Assembly (NCBI GenBank): GCA_032622095.1
Contig: CP136061.1
Location: 86,916,983 to 86,980,982, forward strand
DNA length: 64,000 bases
From: Siphonodentalium dalli
Taxonomy: Eukaryota; Mollusca; Scaphopoda; Gadilida; Siphonodentaliidae
Reading direction: 5' to 3'
Made by a program: the position numbers and the translations under genes
The notes under the pieces: generated by a model
The model's input: only the letters and a program-made list of their open reading frames with translations
Told to the model about the DNA's origin: nothing
The model's database searches: none
Shown here: positions 1-10,470 of the stretch, in pieces
Layout of the letters: each line of letters starts with the position of its first letter
Numbering within the stretch: position 1 is the first letter of the stretch

Positions 1-221
1 CACAACGTCGAATGTTGAGCGGCAGCCTATTTCAAACAGATGGAGCTAAGATATTCATATTTTGTGTCGATATATTTTGTGTCGTTATAACATACAAGTA
101 AGATATTCCTATTTTATGTCATTACAACATACATTTTTTCATTTTGACAACATTGTAACTATTGACCTTGGTTGACTTTGAAACAACTATGAATAATCAC
201 GAGAAGTAAATGAAGAACATA
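1..221. other. AT-rich flank, nothing recognised
   Basis: The stretch holds two near copies of a short AAGATATTC…TATTTTGTGTCG string (about 50-110) but no reading frame or element I recognise. Confidence 0.5.
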
Positions 222-688
222 TGTGACCCGCCATATCAAATTCAGTCGGAAGTCGGGATTTTTTTACCCTGTGCCATTATTGAATGCATTCTCTTATATA
301 TGCGAGTCGACCATAGGTCGCCTCGCATATATAAGAGAATGCATTGGCCTAACAATTTTTTACAATTTTAATAATTTGTTCTTGTATTCTTTAACAATTT
401 TATAATTTCACCCATACAGAGCCCCAGACAAACATGAGCAGACGACACTCTTCTATGTGCTTCTATATATGTGTGGGGCTCCCTGCAGGGTAATGGGTGT
501 TTTTTTATTTTATGTCCTAAAAATTGTAAGAAACATTTATTTAAAAAACATGATAAAACATTGTTAGGCCAATGCATTCTCTTATATATGCGAGGCGACC
601 TATGGTCGACTCGCATATATAAGAGAATGCATTGGCACAGGGTAAAAAAAATCCCGACTTACGACTGGATTTGATATGGCGGGTCACA
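222..688. mobile_element. Family B foldback MITE, copy 1 (complete)
   Basis: Both ends carry the terminal inverted repeat starting TGTGACCCGCCATATC, followed by a second palindrome built on GCATTCTCTTATATATGCGA, so each terminal repeat can itself fold into a hairpin. The centre carries a unique ~190-bp AT-rich part (…CCCTGCAGGG…, …GTCTGGGGCTC…). The flanks are TA-like on both sides, suggesting a 2-bp AT/TA target duplication. There is no coding capacity; the short frames across it are products of the palindromes. It is non-autonomous, and the superfamily is not assignable from this window. Confidence 0.85.
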
Positions 689-706
689 TATTAGTGAAGA
701 ATACAC

Positions 707-1268
707 TTAAAGATGGATTATCTCTTTAAATAACAAATTTGAAATAATTGCGTGGGTTTAAATAATAAATATGAACTGAAGAACTCTGTCCGGAAAGGCT
801 TCTATCAATTAATTTTGATTTTATTTCTAATAATTTATTGGGACCGTTTATTTGTCTATTTTTAGAACAGACCATTCGGGTGATACCATATAGCGATAGA
901 GAGCATTAGGCTGTTCCGAACGTCAAATATTCCAGATTGATTGGTTGTATTGTTTTATTCCATAGTTGTAAGCGATAATGAGTGCAATTAATGTTTATTT
1001 GTGACAAAATTACTCATAAAATGTCTGGTCTCTGTTAACAGTAACTACTATTGTTCGTTAGCTAAACAACCACACCTTTTTAGACCAGAAAATATTCGAA
1101 ATAAAATGAATATTAATTGATAGAAGCATTTCCGGACAGGAGTCTTCGATTCAGATCTAATATTTTATAGCCCGGTAACTATATAATACATGTTTACAAC
1201 GAGATAATCCACCTTTATACCCCGGTAACTATATAATACATGTTTACAAAGAGATAATCCACCTTTAA
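707..1268 (+). mobile_element. Family A TTAA-MITE, complete, with duplicated right terminus
   Basis: It begins TTAAAGATGGATTATCTC and ends GATAATCCACCTTTAA, with TTAA at both outer edges. Internal landmarks shared with other copies are GTCCGGAAAGGCTTC near the left end and TTCCGGACAGGAGTC near the right end. The right-terminal 50 bp (from CCCGGTAACTATATAAT) is present twice in tandem (1167-1217 and 1218-1268), an early stage of the array seen at 16885-18085. It is non-coding. TTAA targeting suggests a piggyBac-type transposase supplied in trans (inference). Confidence 0.9.
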
Positions 1269-1314
1269 AGACAACAGCCATTACTCAACTTCAAAATGAT
1301 TTATAGGCCTTATT

Positions 1315-1889
1315 CACGGGGGGGGGGGGGCTGCGACGTGAGGATCGGTGGCATTCCGATAAAGAGACGGTGGAATTCCGATAAAGAGACGGTGGAAATC
1401 CGATAAACGAGACGGTTCGCTTTCGGCGACAAACGAGATTTTCTTCATGTTTGGGCATTCAATCGGAATTGCCGTAACAAATAAGGTTTCATATCATCAT
1501 ATCGTTATTTAAGTTACTGATATCCATCAAAATCTAGACGCTACAGTGACTAAAACCAAGAGAATAGCCATTTAAAAGTCACGCGACGGTTCGTTTTCCG
1601 ATAAAAGACACGCGACGGTTGTTTTTTATCGGAAAACGAACCGTCGCGTGACTTTTAAATGGCGATTCTATTGGTTTTACTCACTGTAGCGTCTAGATTT
1701 TGATGAATATTAGTAACTAAAATAACGATATGATGATATAAAACCTGATTTGTCACGGCAATTCCGTTTGAATGCCCAAACACGAAGAAAATCTCGTTTG
1801 TCGCCGAAAGCGAACCGTCTCGTTTATCGGATTTCCACCGTCTCTTTATCGGAATGCCACCGATCCTCACGTCGCAGTTCTCCCCCGTG
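1315..1889. mobile_element. 575-bp near-perfect foldback element
   Basis: The left arm (about 1328-1610) and right arm (about 1620-1880) are reverse complements over about 270 bp, with few mismatches and almost no spacer. Termini are CACGGGGG… and …CCCCCGTG, and TTATT occurs immediately outside both ends (1310-1314 and 1890-1894), a likely 5-bp target duplication. The repeated motif CCGATAAAGAGACGGTGGAA occurs near the outer part of the arms. No coding potential is visible beyond mirror-image frames. Confidence 0.8.
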
Positions 1890-1975
1890 TTATTGGCCGG
1901 GTGTGTTCTTATGTTAATTGACATTGCTATCACCTGTATGTTATATGTTTTATACACTAAACACATGTCAATGTT

Positions 1976-2004
1976 CGTTCGTTTGTTTGTTCGTTCGTTC
2001 GTTC
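1976..2004. repeat. GTTC/GTTT microsatellite
   Basis: About seven tandem GTTC or GTTT units lie just before the CAP exon. Confidence 0.8.
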
Positions 2005-2079
2005 AATGACGAAATGCCTGCAAAAAATACCAGTCAAATTTGTCCAGTGTGTGAATGCGGCATTACATATCCATTACAG

Positions 2080-3934
2080 ATGGTTTGGAGTTCCACATAT
2101 GCTCTTGGATGTGGCATGGCAACATGCTCAACCAATACTACTATCGTCTGCCAATATGGACCAAGGTAAGTGGGGATTAATAACCTTTTTTATACCAAAT
2201 TCAGTTGTATAATAACACCTTTTATTATATGCTTCCCGAACAAATTCTATTAATTTCTTGTACAAATTTCGAGTAAAAAGCTATATTTCGCTAGTCGAGC
2301 TCTGTGAGCCAACGTTATATCCCACCGTAGAGTCCTTATATTACACGCTAGCTTCCTTATATTACACGCTAGCTTCCTTATATTAAACGCTAGTTCCAAT
2401 CGGGGCGAATCACTTGTAATGCCCTTAAATTTTGAATCGATATTCATGCGCGTTAAGAGATACGGACTATTTGCACTTTTGCGCGTGAGATTAGAGTATT
2501 TCCCCCTTAACTGCATTATAGACGCCTGTTTACATTAGCAACGTCATTCGTCAAGTAAAATATGGAGAACGGATTTGAAATATACGAAGAAGGCGATATG
2601 ATTTGAGACTCTTTACTTGTAAAATTAGCTAAATATAATGATAAAGACCCACAAATTTGTATTCAGAATAGTGAATCGATATTTGACCAGCAGGTTCCTG
2701 CAGTTTCAACTTCCACTTCAAGCTTTTCACTACTGAATTCAACCTCAGTTTCATTGCCAATGTTGCCATTGCCTTCAACTTCCGCTATAAGTTCCAGATT
2801 TACAAATGTAACTGACGAGGAAGTATCTCAATCCAATGACCAACAAAGAAATAAAAATACTGTTAAATAAAACTGAATATTATATTATCTCTTTAGTTGG
2901 TTGAACTACTCTAAAATGAATATGTCCACACACAAAAACATATCTCTTCAGTTTTATCAAATACTGCTGGAAATAACACAGTCACAGAGTTATGGGAGGC
3001 CAAATTCACATTTATTAATAATTGCGCTGAAGCGCAATACAATTGCGCTGAAGTGCAATCCAGCTTGATTCATATCAATTGCACTTCAGCGCAATTCAAT
3101 TGCGCTTCAGCGCAATTATTGTTACAAGCTTACACCCCTGAACAGATAGGTTATTCCATTTATTAACTGGGGTTTCCCATATATGGGAAAATAATTGCGC
3201 TTCAGCGCAATTGAATTCGGCTTCAGCGCAATTAATTTTCTATTGGATTTATTCATTAATTAACTGGAGGGTTTGGCAATATATATAAAATGAATTGCGC
3301 TGATAACTTATAACTATGGAATAAAACAATACAACCAATCAATCTGGGACATTTGACGTTCGGTACGTAGCCATAGGAAAAGCCTAATGCTCTATATCGC
3401 AATATGGTATCACCCGAATGGTCTGTTCTAAAAATAGACAAATAAACGGTCCCAATAACATATTCGAAATAAAATCAATATTAGTTGATAGAAGCCTTTT
3501 CGGACAGGGGTCTTCAGTTCATACTTATTATTTTATACCCACGCAACTATTTCAAATTTGTTATTTAAAGAGATAATCCTTGTTTAATCGTTTTGATTGG
3601 ACACTTTTTATCTTCGTGTTACTAATAGTGAGTTTTGATTGGCGCTACTGACAAGGGTGGCTTTCCGCGACAAATAATAGTGAATGTTATAGTGATTAGT
3701 TATAGACGTCAAATTGAATCGAAGCCTGGCTATTATCAGTACATACGCGTAGATATATATTACATTTAGGTGCCATATTTCTTTTTCTTTCTTTTTTTCA
3801 GTGGAAATTATGTTGGACAGCGCCCATACACTGCAGTAACTCCCACTACCCCTTCTACTGCAACAACAACCACATTGGAACAAACCACAAACTCGGCTGG
3901 TTTGTATATAGCTTTTATCTTACAATTTGCCTAA
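2080..3934 (+). CDS. CAP/CRISP-domain protein, last two exons only
   Basis: Two exons join in frame. Exon 2080-2165 follows CATTACAG and ends CCAAG|GTAAGT. Exon 3802-3934 follows a pyrimidine-rich CTTTTTTTCAG and runs to a TAA at 3932-3934. The first exon starts MVWSSTYALGCGMATC, the second half of the CAP domain after the usual HYTQ. The junction creates VCQYGPSGNYVG, matching the family signature C-x-Y-x-P-x-G-N-x-x-G. After this comes a Thr-rich stretch (TPTTPSTATTTT) and a short hydrophobic end. CAP proteins are normally secreted; the signal peptide and first half of the domain must lie upstream of the window or have been lost. The 1.6-kb intron is filled with repeats. The last ~10 residues may be read-through past a weak donor at about 3898. 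Identification of the domain is firm; whether the locus is still expressed is not known. Confidence 0.75.
2333..2395. repeat. 21-bp tandem repeat, three units
   Basis: Units begin TCCTTATATTACACGCTAGC; the third has diverged. They lie in the CAP intron. Confidence 0.8.
2562..2870 (+). pseudogene. Crypton/DUF3504-like protein, N-terminal fragment with an in-frame stop
   Basis: A frame from ATG at 2562 reads MENGFEIYEEGDMI, hits a TGA at 2604, then stays open for 87 codons to a TAA at 2868. It passes through a Ser/Thr-rich segment and ends TDEEVSQSNDQQRNKNTVK. The closing 'R-F-x-x-V-T-D-E-E … N-K-N-T' pattern resembles the start of DUF3504 / Crypton-type tyrosine-recombinase-like proteins, where an N-K-N-T-K element precedes the DNA-binding helices (family knowledge; resemblance judged by eye). 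The rest of the protein is absent and the copy sits inside the CAP intron, so I treat it as a decayed transposon-derived gene. Confidence 0.45.
3018..3235. repeat. Cluster of TTGCGCT-NN-AGCGCAA palindromes
   Basis: The 16-bp near-palindrome TTGCGCTGAAGCGCAA, or its reverse complement, occurs about seven times here, some with one mismatch. Related copies appear at 54970-55050 and 56630-56760. Confidence 0.8.
3298..3588 (-). mobile_element. Family A MITE, truncated copy
   Basis: This is the reverse complement of the left half of family A, from the ATAACTATGG centre to GATAATCC near TTAA. The other half is missing and the inner edge abuts a GCGCTGA motif. Confidence 0.8.
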
Positions 3935-3990
3935 TTTTCCTCAAATGCACATGATGACGAAGATCAGGCGGGAAGAGATTCCTAGCACTT

Positions 3991-4152
3991 TCTAACTCAA
4001 ACCATCCTACGTTAGGGGACAGAGCCTTCTCCGCCACAGCTCCAACGTTGTGGAACAAACCCCCGGACGTCCTGAGGCTAACTGATGATCGTTTGGAATT
4101 TCGTAAACGTTTAAAGACACATCTTTTTAAAATCGCTTATGGCCTCAACTGA
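3991..4152 (+). pseudogene. LINE ORF2 C-terminal fragment
   Basis: An open stretch of 53 codons to TGA reads …GDRAFSATAPTLWNKPPDVL… then a basic helix ending HLFKIAYGLN. The 'GDRAFS-x-A-A/P-x-LWN' block followed by F-R-x-x-L-K-T-H-L-F is the standard C-terminus of CR1/L2/Jockey-type LINE polyproteins (family knowledge). Reverse transcriptase and endonuclease parts are absent, as in a 5'-truncated LINE insertion. It lies 56 bp after the CAP stop codon. About 160 bp of AT-rich sequence after it may be its 3' UTR. Confidence 0.8.
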
Positions 4153-4315
4153 AATTTTTACGGACTTTATCTGGAGTTTCTCTCCGAATGACTTTTTAAC
4201 CATTTATATATGTGAATTTTTTTGGAGGACTTTGCCATCTCTTATAGACTTATTTTATCCGGGTGGTTTTCTCTTTTATCCTAGTATGATGATCTTTTAT
4301 TGTATATTATACATT

Positions 4316-4452
4316 TGTTGCATGGTTTCGAGGTTGACATGAAGATTTATTAACCCGAGGAAGTTAATATTCACCGAGGCCTCAGGCCGAGGTGAATATT
4401 AACTTCCAAGGGTTGATAAATCCTCATGTCAACATCGAAACCATGCAACAAG
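4316..4452. repeat. Long hairpin P1 (about 65-bp arms)
   Basis: Arms from TTGTTGCATGGTTTCGA to its reverse complement meet at a GC-rich centre, GAGGCCTCAGGCC. Mismatches are few. Confidence 0.85.
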
Positions 4453-5208
4453 TGTTTTATTATATGAACTAGCGGCATTCTTTACCTGGTAGACAATTAG
4501 AGTACTACTGTGGGAGTTGAACAGACAAATATATTCAACAAACAGTAGATTTACTTAATCTCTTTTCCGAAAATCAACGACAAAGGAGTTATGTATAAGC
4601 AATTTTGATTGGCTGATTGCAAAGCTATGCGTAACGTGATTGGACAGCCACCTCTTACGAGTGACGTAACACATATTTTTTTATTAGCCCCGCGCTGGGT
4701 TAATATCGTGATTTATCATATGACTCAATCATTATTTACGTTGGAAAGTATGTCATAAATCAATTTCATATGAACTACTAGTTCATATCACCTTCAGATA
4801 ATTTGATTGGTTTGTTGACAAAAAGTGTGTTCTGATTGGCTGAATGGCAGCCTGGGCCGAGCCGCATCTCTAACTAAATGCAGGTCAAATCCGTGCGCGT
4901 CAATCAATATAATCTTGAAATATATAGTTTTGGACATTGTTATACGATAAACAGAATATGTAATTCGTATTTATCTAATAAACATACGATATAATGTCAC
5001 AAACTGAGAACAGAATAGCGCACTATATCTTCGCGTTCATATTTTTATTTCTGCTAGTTCACCAGGTGTAATTGGGCTTCCGGTGCAATGAAGTGACGTC
5101 ACATTAACCTTTTGCTGCCGATGTCATATAGCTATTTAGTGATTTGTGTGCGTTTTGGACATCATAATCAATTTATAGGTGTCATATGATAAATAGAATA
5201 TGTAATTC
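4453..5208. promoter_or_regulatory. CCAAT- and CRE-rich stretch between hairpins P1 and P2
   Basis: Inverted or direct CCAAT boxes lie at about 4604, 4639, 4800 and 4832 (GATTGG). A near-CRE TGACGTAA lies at about 4672 and a perfect CRE TGACGTCA at 5094-5101. Two diverged copies of a GATAAAnAGAATATGTAATTC string (4948 and 5188) show an internal duplication. There is no reading frame. Promoter activity is an inference from the motif density. Confidence 0.4.
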
Positions 5209-5328
5209 GTGTTTCTCTCATATGATATTTATGAAACTCGTCACGAATTTTCAGTTTTCTCTCGCCGGAGGCTCGAGAAAACTGAAAATTCTTAGACTCG
5301 TTTCATAAATATCATATGAGAGAAACAC
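5209..5328. repeat. Long hairpin P2 (about 55-bp arms)
   Basis: GTGTTTCTCTCATATGATAT and its reverse complement flank a centre with CTCGCCGGAGGCTCGAG. The arms hold TCAGTTTTCTC / GAGAAAACTGA. Confidence 0.85.
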
Positions 5329-5495
5329 TCATTTCATATCCTCTATTTATCAACCCGGCTACGCCAATCAATTACTATAGGGTTCGCGGGAGAAAATTAA
5401 TGATCATATAATAAATATTTTTATCACATAGTTTATGTAACAGCGCCTATGAACACAACTTTGTTGTGAAATAGGGGCTCTACAATGTTAATAAT

Positions 5496-7390
5496 AACTA
5501 GAATGAAACTGTAATTCCACAGCAATTTCGATACTTCCATGTTGCCAATGACGGGAACTTGTGTCGTCCATTAAAGAGTTAGTTGTCAGCAGACACATGC
5601 GAGTATTGTGATACTATATACCATAGTACTAGTCACCAACCACAGTATTTTATCCACCAAATTTCATCAAATTCTGCACCCACTCGCCAGTTCTCCCAAA
5701 CCGGAAGTCAAATCAGTACCCTATATATCAACATACAGCGCAGAGTCTGATGCACAAAAACTGCGAATGCTCAATGGCTATGCAGGTACAAAATTTCAAA
5801 TCAATTGGCTGAGCCGTTTTGACGATATGAGAAATGTAACTCGATTTGCAAGTTATTATGGTGGCACGAAACCTTCCCAAAAACCAGGTATTTAAGCAGC
5901 CATAACTCCAGAAGTTTTAGCCCGATTAAAAAAATTCGAGTGGGATAGTGATCAGCGACAATTAAAGATTATTTCCTCCAAATTTCATCAAAATCTGCGC
6001 CAAAAGATTTTTGAGATACATACCCACACGCCCGTTCTCCCAAACCGGAAGTGATATCCGTTAACTATATATATCATTCGAGAGCGCATAGTTTGCTGCA
6101 GATCATGCAAAAAGTCCCAACTCAATATTTCAAACCATTCTGGATTCCCTATAAAGAGCGTTGTTTTATCCTTCGACCAGTAGCGAACTTTTAAACCGGA
6201 AGTGCGAACCCTATCATTTTTCGGCGGTTCATAACACACAAACATGCGCAAATAATGAAAAAAGTCCGAACCCGATATCTCAAGCCGTTTAGGAGGAGAT
6301 CTCTTCACAACTATAAAACCGATAAAGAGCGTTGTACCCAAAGGTCAAGGTCAGACGAAGTTCCCTATTAGTTCATCGACTGCCAATGCGAAATGGCTAA
6401 GAAGGTCCCGAATTTCAAATCAATCGGCCAAGCCGTTTCGGCGATATAAGAAATCAAACCTCGATTTTGCAAGTCATTTTAGTGGCGCGAAGACCCCCAA
6501 AAATCAACAAAATGTCGATAACTCTGAAGGTCAAGGTCGGAAATAAACCAGGTTTTTAAACAGCCATAACTATCGAAGTTTATGTCCGATTTTTAAAATT
6601 CGAGTTGCATAGCAATCAGTGGCATCTACTGATGACGTCTACTAAATGTCATCAAAATATGCGCTAAAATAGTTTTGAGATACATACCCACACGCCCGTT
6701 CTCCCGAACCGGAAGTGATATCCGTTAACTATATATATCGTTCGAGAGAGCAGAGTTTGCTACACATCATGCAAAAAGTCCCAACGCAATATCTCGAGCC
6801 GTTCTGGATTTCCTATAAAGAGCGTTGTTTTATCCTTCGACCAGTAGCGAACTTTTAAACCGGAAGTGCGAACCCTATCATTTTTCGGCAGTTCATAACA
6901 CACATACATGCGCAAATCATGAAAAAAGTCCGAACTCGATATCTCATGCCGTTTCGGAGGAGATACGATAACAACAATAAAACCGATAAAGAGCGTCGTT
7001 TCCAAAGGTCAAGGTCAGACGAAATTCCCTATTTGTACATCGACTTCGTATACTCAATGGCTATGCATGTACCAAATTTCAAATCAATCGGTCAAGCCGT
7101 TTCGACGATATAAGAATTCAAACCTCGATTTCGCAAGTGACTTTTGTGTCGCGAAAAACCGCCAAAAATCAACAAAATGGCGATAACTCCGAAGGTCAAG
7201 GTCGGACGAAATTCTCAATAGGCCATTTACCGAGATCTTCCAAAGTTATATACTGAAACCGAAAACAGCAGGTGAATCGGTCCAGCCGTTCCGGAGATTA
7301 AGGCATGTTATCGGAATAATAATAATAAAAAAAAAAAAATTATAATAAAAGCCAGAAAAATTACAATATACTTCCATGTTAACACATGGA
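5496..7390 (+). mobile_element. Family C element, copy 1
   Basis: It opens with CTAGAATGAAACTGTAATTC…GATACTTCCATGTT and ends in an A-rich run (AATAATAATAATAAAA…), then GAAAAATTACAATATACTTC and a short hairpin ATACTTCCATG…CATGGAAGTAT. The body is built of degenerate direct repeats with recurring phrases such as AAACCGGAAGTG, AAGGTCAAGGTC, TTTCAAATCAATCGG and AAGCCGTTT. The frames across it are interrupted shadows. I do not recognise a named family; elements with an A-rich run and terminal hairpin of variable stem are common in marine invertebrate genomes (recollection). Confidence 0.65.
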
Positions 7391-9931
7391 AGTATAACTA
7401 GAATGAAACTGTAATTGCACAGCAATTTCGATACTTCCATGTTCGCCAATGACGGAAATTGTGTCACCTGATAAAGCGTCATGTTTCAGTCAGTATGGTG
7501 ATACTCTAGCTCATAGTAATACTCGGCAACCGCAGATTCTATCCACCAAATTCCATCAAAATCTGCACCAAAAACAATTTGAGAAACATACCAACATACC
7601 GGAAGTGAAATCAGTAAAATGTATCGTATATAGGTAGTACCCACACACATTACCATACCACCACCCACAGTAACTTATGTGCCGCAGGCGCGCGTATATA
7701 GGTAGTAAACAACCCACCACCCCATCCCGCCACCAATAGTAGCCTATATATGCTCTCATATATAGGTAGTACCCACTCATCATCCCATCCCGCCACCCAT
7801 AGTATCTTATGCGCCACAGACTCTCGTATGTAGGTAGTACCCAACCACCATCCCAACCCGCCACCCAAAGTATATTATGGGCAGCAGGCGCTCGTATATT
7901 GGTAGTACACACCCACCAACCCATCCCGCCACCTATAGTATATTATGCGCCACAGGCGCTCGTATATAGGTAGTACCCACCACCACCCCATCCCGCCACC
8001 CATAGTATCTTATGAATCGAAGGCGCTCGTATATAGGTAGTATATCATTATAGAGCGCAAACGCTGATGCATACAAAATGCGCAAAGTCCCAACTCAATG
8101 ATTCCGTATAAAGGGCATTCTTTTATCCTTCGACCAGTAGCAAACTGTTTAACCGGAAGTGCGACCCCTACCATTTTTCAGTATTTTAGAACACACATAC
8201 AGGCGCAAATAATGAAAAAAGTCCGAACCCGATATGTCGAGCCGTTTGGGAGAAGATACGCTAACAACAATAAAACAGATAGGAAAGCGTTCTTTCCTAA
8301 GGTCAAGGTCGTACAACTTTTCTTGTTAGCGAATCGACTGCGTGTACCCATGGCTATGCAGATACTTCAAATCAATTGGCAAAACCGTTTTGACGATATA
8401 AGAAATCAAACCTCCATTTGCAAGTAATTCTGGTGGCGCGAAAACCCAAAAAAAAACCAGGTGTTTAAGAAGCAATAACTACAGAAGTTTAAGTCCGATT
8501 TTAAAAATTTGATTGGAATATTGATCAGCGCCTACCAAAGATTATACGCACTAAATTTCATCAAAATCTGCGCCAAAATAGTTTTGAGATACATACCCAC
8601 ACGCCCGTTCTCTCAAACCGGAAATGAAATCCGTAAACTTTATATATCACTATAGAGCGCAGAGTTTGCTGCACATGATACAAAAAGTCCCAACTCAATA
8701 GCTCAAGCCGTTCTGGATTCCCCATAAAGAGCGTTCTTTTAACCTTCGACCCGTAGCTAACTTTCAAACCGGAAGTGCGAACCCTATTATTTTTCGGTGG
8801 TTTATAACACACATATATGCACAAATAATGAAAAAAGTCCGAACTCGATATCCTAAGCCGTTTAGGGGGAGATACGTGTACAACTATAAAACATATAAAG
8901 AGCGTTGTTTCCAAAGGTCAAGGCCAGACGAAATTCCCTATTAGTGCATCGACTGCATATGTTCAATGCCCATGGAGGTACGGAATTTCAAATCAATTGA
9001 CCAAGCCGTTTCACCGACAAAAGTAATCAAACATCGATTATGAAATTTTTCAAGGCATTTTAGGGGCACGAAAACCCCATAAAAACCAGGTTTTTAAACA
9101 GCCATAACTCTCGAAGTTTATGTCCGATTTTTAAAATTCGAGTTGCATAGTAATCAGTGGCAACTACTGATGACGTCCACCAAATTTCATCAACATCTGC
9201 GCCAAAATAGTTTTGAGATACATACCCACACGCCCGTTATCCCAAACCGGAAGTGCAATCCATTAACTATATATATCGTTATAGAGAGCAGAGTTTGCTG
9301 CACATAATACAAAAAGTCCCAACTCAATAGCTCGAGCCATTCTGGATTCCTTATAAAGAACGTTCTTTTAACCTTCGACCCATAGCGAACTTTTAAACCC
9401 TATCGAACTTTTAAACCCTATCATTTTTCGGCGGTTCATAACACACATATATGCGCAAATCATTAAAAAAGTCCGAACTCGATATCTCAAGCCGTTTAGG
9501 GGGAGATACGTTAACAACAATAAAACCGATAAAGAGCGTTGTTTCCAAAGGTCAAGGTGAGACGAAATTCCCTATTGATACATCGACTTCGTATACTCAA
9601 TGGCTATGCAGGTACCAAATTTCAAATCAATCGGTCAAGCCATTTCGACGATATAAGAATTCAAACATCGATTTTGCAAGTTACTTTTGTGTCGCGAAAA
9701 CCCCCCAAATATCAACAAAATGGCGATAACTCCGAAGGTCAAGGTCATACGAAATTCTCAATAGGCTATTTAGCGAGATCTTCCAAGGTTTTATTCTGAA
9801 GAAAAAAACCGCAGGTGAATCGGTTCAGCCGTTCCCGAGATATAAGGGTGTTATTGGAATAATAAGAATAAGAAGAAAAAGAAAAGCCAGAAGAATTACA
9901 ATATACTTCCATTTAACATGGAAGTATAATA
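7391..9931 (+). mobile_element. Family C element, copy 2, directly after copy 1
   Basis: It has the same opening (AACTAGAATGAAACTGTAAT at 7396) and the same ending, A-rich run then ATACTTCCAT…ATGGAAGTAT at about 9903-9929. It is longer than copy 1 because of the ~67-bp minisatellite at 7620-8040 and an extra internal duplication (8540-9000 against 9150-9450). Confidence 0.65.
7620..8042. repeat. 67-68-bp minisatellite, about six units
   Basis: Units carry TATATAGGTAGTACCCACC, then CATCCCGCCACCCATAGTAT and GCGCCACAGGCGCTCGT. TAGGTAGTA recurs at about 7630, 7698, 7765, 7832, 7900, 7967 and 8034. Confidence 0.85.
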
Positions 9932-10102
9932 ATAATGATGATGACGACTATGCTGTACCCTGGATATGACAACAAGCCGTACAATTTTACAAAGTCGTAA
10001 AATTTTCTCCAACACAGTAGTGCATATAACACCAGGCGAAGGTTGGGTTAATTTTCTCCAACACAATGGTGCATATAACTCCACGCGTGAATTTTGGATA
10101 AT
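9932..10102. other. Non-coding, short direct repeat
   Basis: The motif TTTTCTCCAACACANTNGTGC occurs twice (about 10001 and 10052), with no other structure. Confidence 0.4.
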
Positions 10103-10204
10103 GTTTTTACTCAACGCAGGATAACAATTTACTCAATAGTAATTTCCCTTCTTCGTTGGGCGATACCCGAACGGTAAATTGTTACCCTGCGTTGAGTAAA
10201 AACA
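10103..10204. repeat. Inverted repeat around GTTTTTACTCAACGCAG
   Basis: GTTTTTACTCAACGCAGG and AACAATTTAC are mirrored by GTAAATTGTTACCC and TGCGTTGAGTAAAAAC with a ~40-bp loop. GTTGGGTAAAATTTTACCCAAC at about 10272-10295 is a further short palindrome of the same kind. Confidence 0.75.
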
Positions 10205-10470
10205 TTGCCCAACATTGGGAAAACTTTACCCTATAGGTTAGCTTGGTGCTACATGTATATGTACCATTGTGTTGGGTAAAATTTTACCCAACGCGATTTA
10301 GAGCGTATAGTCTAGATTTTAATAGTTGAACGTGGAGAAACTCGCTTTATATAAAAAAATAATTATCAACACATGGGGTTAAACATATTTTTTTGTCAAT
10401 AAATATGACGATATGGATTGGTGCGCAAGTGCTGCATATGGCCACTTTGGTTTGCCTTTCTCAGACATCC

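Noticed and set aside
5608-9799. Frames of 80-120 codons in the family C region
   Set aside because: Similar broken frames recur in each degenerate unit without a conserved start or stop; no known domain.
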